A stretch of DNA of 35,316 bases, taken from assembly GCA_025451895.1 (NCBI GenBank), contig JANWJP010000018.1:1-35316 (forward strand), read 5' to 3'. This DNA comes from Robertmurraya sp. Lineage in GTDB: Bacteria; Bacillota; Bacilli; Bacillales; Cytobacillaceae. Positions 30,718 through 35,316 of this stretch are shown here, piece by piece (position 1 is the stretch's first letter; each line of letters begins with the position of its first letter). Position numbers and translations under genes: made by a program. The notes below the pieces were generated by a model, which worked only from the letters and a program-made list of their open reading frames with translations, was not told the DNA's origin and did no database searches.

Positions 30718-32121
30718 TTGTTTAAAGACATAAAATGGACAAAAATCAGCATCGTCCTGGTATTTTGGATTGCAATTGTTACAGCTTTATTAAATATTTC
30801 TGGCAACAATCACATAATAGCATCAGGCGATAATAACTCCGGAACAAATCAGGAAACTGCTCACGGACACCATCATCAGCATCATAATACCGGCGATTCG
30901 GCAGTGATTCCCGAACATCTGAACTTAAATGACAAACCCGTTCCCATGGAAATTTCCCGCACAGGCAAGGATGTATATGTCACCATGACAGCTCAAATTA
31001 CAGATATTGATATTAAAGACGGGTATACGTATAAAGCCTGGACCTTTAACGGCGAAGTGCCCGGCCCGCTGGTTGTGGTAAATGAAGGAGATACAATTCA
31101 TTTTACTTTAGAAAATCACGATCCGATCATTCCGCACAGTATGGATTTTCACGCTGTTCACGCGGCACCGGATAAGAAATTTATTGATGTCCACCCGAAT
31201 GAGGATGGAACCTTTGTTTATCAAGCTTCAAATCCCGGAGTCTTTATGTATCATTGTGGAACGGGTCCTGCCCTCCTTCATATTGGCAACGGAATGCACG
31301 GAATGATTATTGTCATGCCGAATGATGGTTATCCGACAGATAATGAAGTCGACCGGGAGTATGTGGTCATCCAAAATGAATGGTATAAATACAATGATCT
31401 TGAGGATATGACATATGGCCAATCCGGACAAGTTGTCCTTTCAACAAAAGCTCTCCATGACGGCCTGCCTAACACAAACGGCACAGTGGGAGCACTGATC
31501 GAAGAACCGCTAACCGCAAAAGCCGGAGAAAAAGTCCGATTCTACGTTCTTAACGTGGGACCAAATGAAACATCAAGCTTCCATGTCATTGGCACGCAAT
31601 TTGACGATGTTTATATTGACGGAAACCCCGCCAATCATTTTAAAGGGATGCAAACAGTCTTGCTTCCTGCCAGCGGCGGCGCAGTCGTTGAATTTACCTT
31701 GAAAGAAGCCGGACAATATAAATTTGTCAGCCATCAATTTGACCAAGTGGAAAAAGGAGCGGCCGGCCTAATCATTGCTTTTGACGACAAAATTCCCGAT
31801 CGCAGTGAATTAAAGAAACAATTCGGGTCTGCTGAAAAAAACAAAGCTGACAGTGAAGGAAACAACTATTTAAAAATTAAAGCCACGAACTACGAGTTCG
31901 ACCAAAAAGAATATACCGTTCAAGCCGGAGAAGAAGTTACCATTGATTTTACCAGCGAACAAGGCTATCACGGTTTATCCATCGATGAATTCAATGTAAA
32001 CATTCATGGCCGGGGCAAAGCCTCCTTTACACCGGACAAACCCGGTAAATACAAAATTTACTGCAATATCTATTGCGGAACCGGTCATTACGAAATGGAA
32101 GCAATCCTCAACGTTAAATAG
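30718..32121 (+). CDS. nirK: membrane-anchored copper nitrite reductase fused to a C-terminal CuA domain
   Basis: The product is 467 residues. I start at TTG 30718, 6 bases after GAGGTG; an ATG at 30691 is in frame but has no site. Order: one membrane helix (about 9-27), a His-rich stretch HGHHHQHH (49-56), then two cupredoxin domains of NirK (about 75-360). Type 1 copper ligands are His140, Cys180, His188 and Met193. Type 2 ligands are His145, His179 and His339. Catalytic Asp143 and His289 are present, and spacings match reference enzymes. A third domain (about 384-467) has His418, Cys449-x3-Cys453-x3-His457-x2-Met460, the full CuA set of cytochrome oxidase subunit II. NirK reduces nitrite to nitric oxide outside the membrane. 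The CuA domain is probably the electron entry point, replacing the cytochrome c or cupredoxin domains seen in other NirK fusions. Confidence 0.93.
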   Translation: MFKDIKWTKISIVLVFWIAIVTALLNISGNNHIIASGDNNSGTNQETAHGHHHQHHNTGDSAVIPEHLNLNDKPVPMEISRTGKDVYVTMTAQITDIDIKDGYTYKAWTFNGEVPGPLVVVNEGDTIHFTLENHDPIIPHSMDFHAVHAAPDKKFIDVHPNEDGTFVYQASNPGVFMYHCGTGPALLHIGNGMHGMIIVMPNDGYPTDNEVDREYVVIQNEWYKYNDLEDMTYGQSGQVVLSTKALHDGLPNTNGTVGALIEEPLTAKAGEKVRFYVLNVGPNETSSFHVIGTQFDDVYIDGNPANHFKGMQTVLLPASGGAVVEFTLKEAGQYKFVSHQFDQVEKGAAGLIIAFDDKIPDRSELKKQFGSAEKNKADSEGNNYLKIKATNYEFDQKEYTVQAGEEVTIDFTSEQGYHGLSIDEFNVNIHGRGKASFTPDKPGKYKIYCNIYCGTGHYEMEAILNVK

Positions 32122-32157
32122 ACAAAATCCACAGGATATGTCCTGTGGTTTTTGTCT
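32122..32157 (+). terminator. Rho-independent terminator of nirK
   Basis: CCACAGGA (32129-32136) pairs with TCCTGTGG (32141-32148) across TATG, with ACAAAA/TTTTGT flanks extending the stem, and it ends in TTTTTG. Confidence 0.9.
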
Positions 32158-32523
32158 TAGTCAATTTTTCCTGTTAAACTGCAAAAATTCTTTTCGCAAA
32201 AAATAACCTTTCCTCTTTTTTATTTAGGCTGCCCTTTAACACAGACATCCATGCAATTGATACATGGCACCACGATATATGAAAACAAGCTCTTATCCTG
32301 TTATATCCACTATATAATATTTATAGGGATGGACACAGAGATTGATAAAGCTTGATGTTTCGAACTAGTAACAAAGATGTTTTCAGGGTAGCATTTATTT
32401 AAATATGGCCGCCGGTCAAATATAGGATTAACGGTGCAGGCGACGAAATTTTCCCGGACACGTTACACATCGGAGATCACTTTTTCACGGCACCTCTCCC
32501 TGACTGTAGACGCTAATACAAAA
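32158..32523. other. intergenic between convergent nirK and DUF59 genes, nothing recognised
   Basis: No protein-like frame, RNA fold or repeat was found. A TATAAT-like sequence at about 32311-32317 has no gene behind it. Confidence 0.3.
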
Positions 32524-32562
32524 ACTGTTCTTGTCAGGCATTACTTAACCTGCAAGAACAGT
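32524..32562 (-). terminator. Rho-independent terminator of the DUF2249/DUF59 operon
   Basis: ACTGTTCTTG pairs with CAAGAACAGT, with CAGG/CCTG nested inside and one bulged T. On the minus strand the stem is followed by TTTTTG. It lies about 30 bp past the DUF59 stop. Confidence 0.85.
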
Positions 32563-32591
32563 CTCCTTTTCCTTTTAAAAAGTCCCGGCTA

Positions 32592-32891
32592 TTATCCCCA
32601 AAGGAATTTTTTCGCTGCTTCACTCATCCTGCTCGGATCCCATTGAGGCTCCCAGACAATGTTCACATCCACATTGCCGACCTCATCAATAACCGCCAGA
32701 CGATTTCTGATACCGTGACTAATGCTGTCATGAAGCGGACATCCGGGCGTTGTCAGCGTCATCGTCACCACTACGTCATTGTTTTCATCAATATCCACAC
32801 CATAGACAAGACCTAAGTCAACAATATTCACACCTAATTCAGGGTCAAGTACGTCATGTAAAGCAGCCATCACTTCTTCTTTTAAATCCAT
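32592..32891 (-). CDS. DUF59/MIP18-family iron-sulfur cluster assembly factor
   Basis: The product is 99 residues, with AGGAGG 7 bases before the ATG. It has the full family signature: LHDVLDPELGVNIVDLGLVY at the N-terminus and MTLTTPGCPLHDSISHGIRN, with the single conserved Cys that can bind a cluster or metal. It ends with VNIVWEPQWDPSRMSEAAK. Relatives (SufT, PaaD, MIP18) help mature Fe-S proteins. It is the last gene of an operon with an Fnr-like promoter, so it probably serves Fe-S repair or assembly when nitrite and NO are being produced. Which target it serves is unknown. Confidence 0.9.
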   Translation of the reverse strand: MDLKEEVMAALHDVLDPELGVNIVDLGLVYGVDIDENNDVVVTMTLTTPGCPLHDSISHGIRNRLAVIDEVGNVDVNIVWEPQWDPSRMSEAAKKFLWG

Positions 32892-32909
32892 ATGAATACC
32901 TCCTGATAA

Positions 32910-34157
32910 TTACTTAAACAGCACTGCGATTATGGACATCCCGTAAATTATTGATGCCAAAGCCTGCAAGCCGAAAAATATAAACAACAGCGTCCCCGTG
33001 TTTAAGGCAATACTCAGCAAAATTCCCGCCAGACTGAACACAAACAGACTGTAAAGAAAAGAACCCAGCTTTTCATTTAATAAATCTTTTAACAAAGGCA
33101 CCTTTTCTTTGCCGCTTTTCTCAGAATATTTATGCGTCCACCATAAAAACGGAATAATTTTATACAAATAACCTAAAATGCTGTAAATAATCCATGTGAA
33201 AATATACAAAAATACGAGCCAGCCCCATAAAACCGGATTGTTATTTTTTATAAGCACAGCAATTAAAGCAAGAAAATGAACGATCAATCCGTTCAAAATC
33301 GCAAAAATAGAAAAAGTGAACGGCTGGTCAAGCTTTTTCTTCATCCGTTTGCCGAGAATTTCCCTCATATCAAGAAAAAAACAGCCAAAGCCCAAAAACA
33401 GGAACAGAAAACCAATCAGGCGCAGGCCCGCCAGTTCCACCCAATAAGAAAATATCGTGGAAATAAGACCAATCAAATATAAAGACAGAGCCGCTTTAGA
33501 CCACTTCATGGAAAAACCGTGTGACAAACTGAACATGGGTACAAGTTTATAAGAAAGAGTAAAAATCAATAAAGTAAACCAGCCCGCGACCCCAAAAGTA
33601 ATATGGGACAACAGCACAGACAGATGGGCAAAAAACTCCCCAAATGCTAAATTATAGGCCAACATAAATCCGAAAATAATGGTCAGCAGCAAACTGGTCA
33701 GCGCATAAATAATAAAATAAGACATAATATTCCTTTCTTTGCGCGCCCTTAAAGTCATCGCCATTTGGAATAAAAACATCAAGACACCGATAATAAAAAG
33801 AATAGCGCCGTGTATGGCTAAATTCGGCCGATAGCCCAACAGAATCGCAAAGGAACTGAGCCCAATCGCCGTAACAGCAAACTGGACAAATCCAAACCCC
33901 TGATTCCAAATCGGCGTCAGAAATGTAACCGGAATAAGCTGGTACATTGCTCCCATCGCTGTCATCAAAGCAAAACCCAGTAGCATAAAGTGAGCAGACA
34001 TCCATATTTTAGGCAACCTGAATTCTCCGGCAAGCAAGTCACCGCTGTTAACAAACAAAACAATCTGTGAGGCAGCAAAAGCAATTAAAGCAAAAATAAT
34101 GAAGCTGAGTGGAAGCTTGATATTTGTATCTGTTTTCAGATTTGCTTCATTCATCAT
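32910..34157 (-). CDS. NnrS-like / heme-copper-oxidase-subunit-I-like membrane protein
   Basis: The product is 415 residues with about 12 membrane helices. There are two adjacent ATG codons and a weak ribosome binding site (GGATGAG); it is likely coupled to the DUF2249 gene ending 9 bp earlier. Histidines sit in helices as in heme-binding members: AHFMLLGFALMTAMGAMYQL, LAIHGAILFIIGVL, HLSVLLSHITFGVAGWFTLL, VHFLALIAVL and WWTHKY. The repeated H-x-G/W-type helices recall NnrS and cytochrome oxidase/NO reductase subunit I, but the His pair and Tyr of an oxidase binuclear centre cannot be assigned by eye. Facing nirK and within an Fnr-controlled operon, it is likely involved in nitric oxide tolerance or reduction. 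Confidence 0.65.
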   Translation of the reverse strand: MMNEANLKTDTNIKLPLSFIIFALIAFAASQIVLFVNSGDLLAGEFRLPKIWMSAHFMLLGFALMTAMGAMYQLIPVTFLTPIWNQGFGFVQFAVTAIGLSSFAILLGYRPNLAIHGAILFIIGVLMFLFQMAMTLRARKERNIMSYFIIYALTSLLLTIIFGFMLAYNLAFGEFFAHLSVLLSHITFGVAGWFTLLIFTLSYKLVPMFSLSHGFSMKWSKAALSLYLIGLISTIFSYWVELAGLRLIGFLFLFLGFGCFFLDMREILGKRMKKKLDQPFTFSIFAILNGLIVHFLALIAVLIKNNNPVLWGWLVFLYIFTWIIYSILGYLYKIIPFLWWTHKYSEKSGKEKVPLLKDLLNEKLGSFLYSLFVFSLAGILLSIALNTGTLLFIFFGLQALASIIYGMSIIAVLFK

Positions 34158-34166
34158 CGCGAACTA

Positions 34167-34388
34167 TCACTCATCCGTTGTTTTTGTAATGATAATTTTA
34201 AAGCTGCCATCTTCCTGCGGTTCCGTCTCATGATGATAACCGCGTTCGTCCAATTCTTCATATAAAAACATCGGACGGCGGTCATTAATGATTGCCAACT
34301 TCTCACCCTTTTTCATCTCATCCAGGCTTTTTAAAGTCCGCATCATCGGCTGGGGCGGCTCAAGTCCTCTATTATCAAGCGTTTTCAC
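34167..34388 (-). CDS. DUF2249-domain protein (second of two)
   Basis: The product is 73 residues. The start is GTG 34388, with GGAGG 8 bases upstream. The TusA-like DUF2249 signature is present: LDNRGLEPPQPMMRTLKSLD, then GEKLAIINDRRPMFLYEELD and YHHETEPQEDGSFKIIITK. Small proteins of this fold are frequent beside nitrite/NO metabolism genes and hemerythrins, but their biochemical role is not established. It lies 3 bp after the first DUF2249 gene and 9 bp before the NnrS-like gene, so the four genes form one unit. It has no cysteine in the TusA position. Confidence 0.85.
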   Translation of the reverse strand: MKTLDNRGLEPPQPMMRTLKSLDEMKKGEKLAIINDRRPMFLYEELDERGYHHETEPQEDGSFKIIITKTTDE

Positions 34389-34391
34389 ACT

Positions 34392-34631
34392 TTATTCCTC
34401 CTTCTTCCGATAAATCACTTTCCAATGTCTTTTCTCTATTTTTTCTGCTTCATGCTTAAATCCCTTCCGTCCCAACACTTTATGAAGGGGGATAGGATTA
34501 AAAGGAGCATGAAGTTCAAAAACCTGCCCTTCCTTTAGTTGTTTGACAACACTCATGATTTTATCAAAAGGCTCTTTTTTGAGCTTCAAGTCTTCACGAA
34601 CATCTAATTTGACAATGTTTTCGCTCTCCAT
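34392..34631 (-). CDS. DUF2249-domain protein (first of two)
   Basis: The product is 79 residues from ATG 34631, with GGGGAG 8 bases upstream; an in-frame TTG or ATG further up (to 34661) is less well placed. The sequence is a textbook DUF2249: KLDVREDLKLKKEPFDKIMS, then LKEGQVFELHAPFNPIPLHK, VLGRKGFKHEAEKIE and RHWKVIYRKK. The conserved HAPF-x-PxPL loop is intact. It is the first gene of the operon read toward nirK and is expected to be made when the Fnr-like site upstream is occupied. A cytosolic partner role in nitrogen-oxide metabolism is inferred only from context. Confidence 0.88.
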   Translation of the reverse strand: MESENIVKLDVREDLKLKKEPFDKIMSVVKQLKEGQVFELHAPFNPIPLHKVLGRKGFKHEAEKIEKRHWKVIYRKKEE

Positions 34632-34675
34632 AGTATCAACTCCCCATGAAAAATCATTCATTGTATTTTATGTTT

Positions 34676-34718
34676 ATGATAATCTTTCTCAATTAGCGTT
34701 GTAGTGATTTAAGTCACT
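34676..34718 (-). promoter_or_regulatory. Fnr-like class II promoter of the DUF2249 operon
   Basis: AGTGA-N6-TCACT at 34703-34718 has fully complementary half sites. On the minus strand TATCAT (34681-34676) is the -10 box, identical to that of codY-1, with the dyad centre 29.5 bp upstream. The expected start is about 38 nt before the first ATG. The interval 34719-34968 holds no gene. Confidence 0.7.
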
Positions 34719-34968
34719 TTAAAATAATATTTGTCGGTCTTCGGATTTATAAAAATGAACAAAGTGAGAAGAAAGAATAAGGAATTCTTTTGGTTAGCTT
34801 GGGTATTTTGAAAAGAAAGGCCCGGAGATGGAAAAAAGACGGTGGAAAGACAAATAGGATGATAGATGATGGATAAGGTTGATTTTCCTTTTCCGGAGTT
34901 AAGTTTGTTGGTTTCGTGAGGGCTTAAATGGTTTTAGCAAATATAAAGGCGGGGTGTCTGATGTTCAT

Positions 34969-35316
34969 GGAGACAAATTACCCTTTTTCCAACGGAGTTT
35001 GTCTGCCAGGCCATTTTGGAAGACATTTGGAACTAGTTTCAACAACGGTATGCCTTCTTGAGCCGTTTATGAGGACATCTTAAACAATTTTCATAGCCAT
35101 TTTGTTCCCTTAAACCCTTCATGAGGACAGCTTGAACCATTTTCAAGGCCGTTTTGTCCCCTTAAGCCCTTCATGAGGACAGCTTGATTCATTTTTCAAG
35201 GCCGTTTTGTCCGCTTAAGCCATTCATGAGGACAGCTTGATTCATTTTCAAAGTCGTTTTGTCCCCTTAAACCATTCTTGAGGACAGCTTGATTCATTTT
35301 CAAGGCCGTTTTGTCC
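34969..35316. repeat. second 52-bp-period hairpin repeat array, running off the window
   Basis: Units begin at 34969, 35019, 35071, 35123, 35175, 35228 and 35280, with steps of 50, 52, 52, 52, 53 and 52 bp. The consensus unit is GAGGACAGCTTGATTCATTT followed by TCAAGGCCGTTTTGTCC and a linker ending CCATTCAT. Within a unit GGACA pairs with TGTCC and CTTGA with TCAAG. In the first unit the outer arms are AGACAAA/TTTGTCT, so pairing is kept although the sequence differs. The five right-hand copies are more alike than the left-hand ones. The sequence is unrelated to the array at 13385, but period and layout are the same. Confidence 0.88.

Noticed and set aside
34754-34811. 18-codon frame beginning MNKVRRKNKEF
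   Set aside because: Too short, no ribosome binding site, and no similarity to known small proteins.

Overview
The window looks like a chromosomal piece from a low-GC Gram-positive of the family Bacillaceae. The evidence is AGGAGG-type ribosome binding sites, frequent TTG and GTG starts, two CodY paralogues, a DhaS-type aldehyde dehydrogenase, an NtdB-like phosphatase and many GC-stem/T-run terminators. A facultatively anaerobic, possibly thermophilic Caldibacillus-like organism is a reasonable guess, but the sequence alone does not fix genus or species.

Layout. (1) 1-2700: the 3' part of a tRNA-Gly, a small membrane protein, a decayed stretch, and codY-1. (2) 2741-10902, minus strand: a seven-gene anaerobic respiratory operon. 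In transcription order it holds a Tat-exported molybdopterin oxidoreductase, a four-cluster Fe-S subunit, an NrfD-type membrane subunit, a TorD-like chaperone, a polyferredoxin, a NosR/NapH-like flavin/Fe-S membrane protein and its own TatA. (3) 11387-11962: a divergent, short Crp/Fnr-type regulator, with a cluster of TGTATC/GATACA operators in the shared intergenic region. (4) 12500-17000: a lipoprotein, a 52-bp-period palindromic repeat array, a broken gene and an ECF sigma/anti-sigma pair. (5) 17451-23221: codY-2, a Dam-type methylase, a broken zinc-ribbon membrane protein, a YczE-like membrane protein and an aldehyde dehydrogenase. (6) 23838-30341: a MATE transporter, a CmpB-like membrane protein, an NtdB-like HAD phosphatase and a lactose/cellobiose-family PTS operon. 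(7) 30718-34661: a copper nitrite reductase with an added C-terminal CuA domain, facing an operon of two DUF2249 proteins, an NnrS-like/heme-copper-oxidase-like membrane protein and a DUF59 Fe-S factor. (8) 34969 to the end: a second 52-bp-period hairpin array of unrelated sequence, running off the window.

How the parts fit. Four promoters (codY-1, codY-2, nirK and the DUF2249 operon) carry Fnr-like dyads of the form (A/T)G(T/A)GA-N6-TCAC(A/T), centred 29.5 or 30.5 bp upstream of the -10 box. That is class II activator geometry. The divergent Crp/Fnr-like regulator gene has the same geometry but with TGTAT-N6-ATACA. I infer that the window is largely an oxygen/nitrogen-oxide-responsive respiratory region in which two CodY paralogues with altered effector pockets are wired into anaerobic control.

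The most interesting items are the NirK-CuA fusion, CodY-1 with Ser at the position of the isoleucine-binding Arg61, the two phased 52-bp hairpin arrays, and the match between the TGTATC operators and an Ile in place of the recognition-helix Glu in the neighbouring regulator. Family assignments come from motif recognition by eye; no database search was possible.
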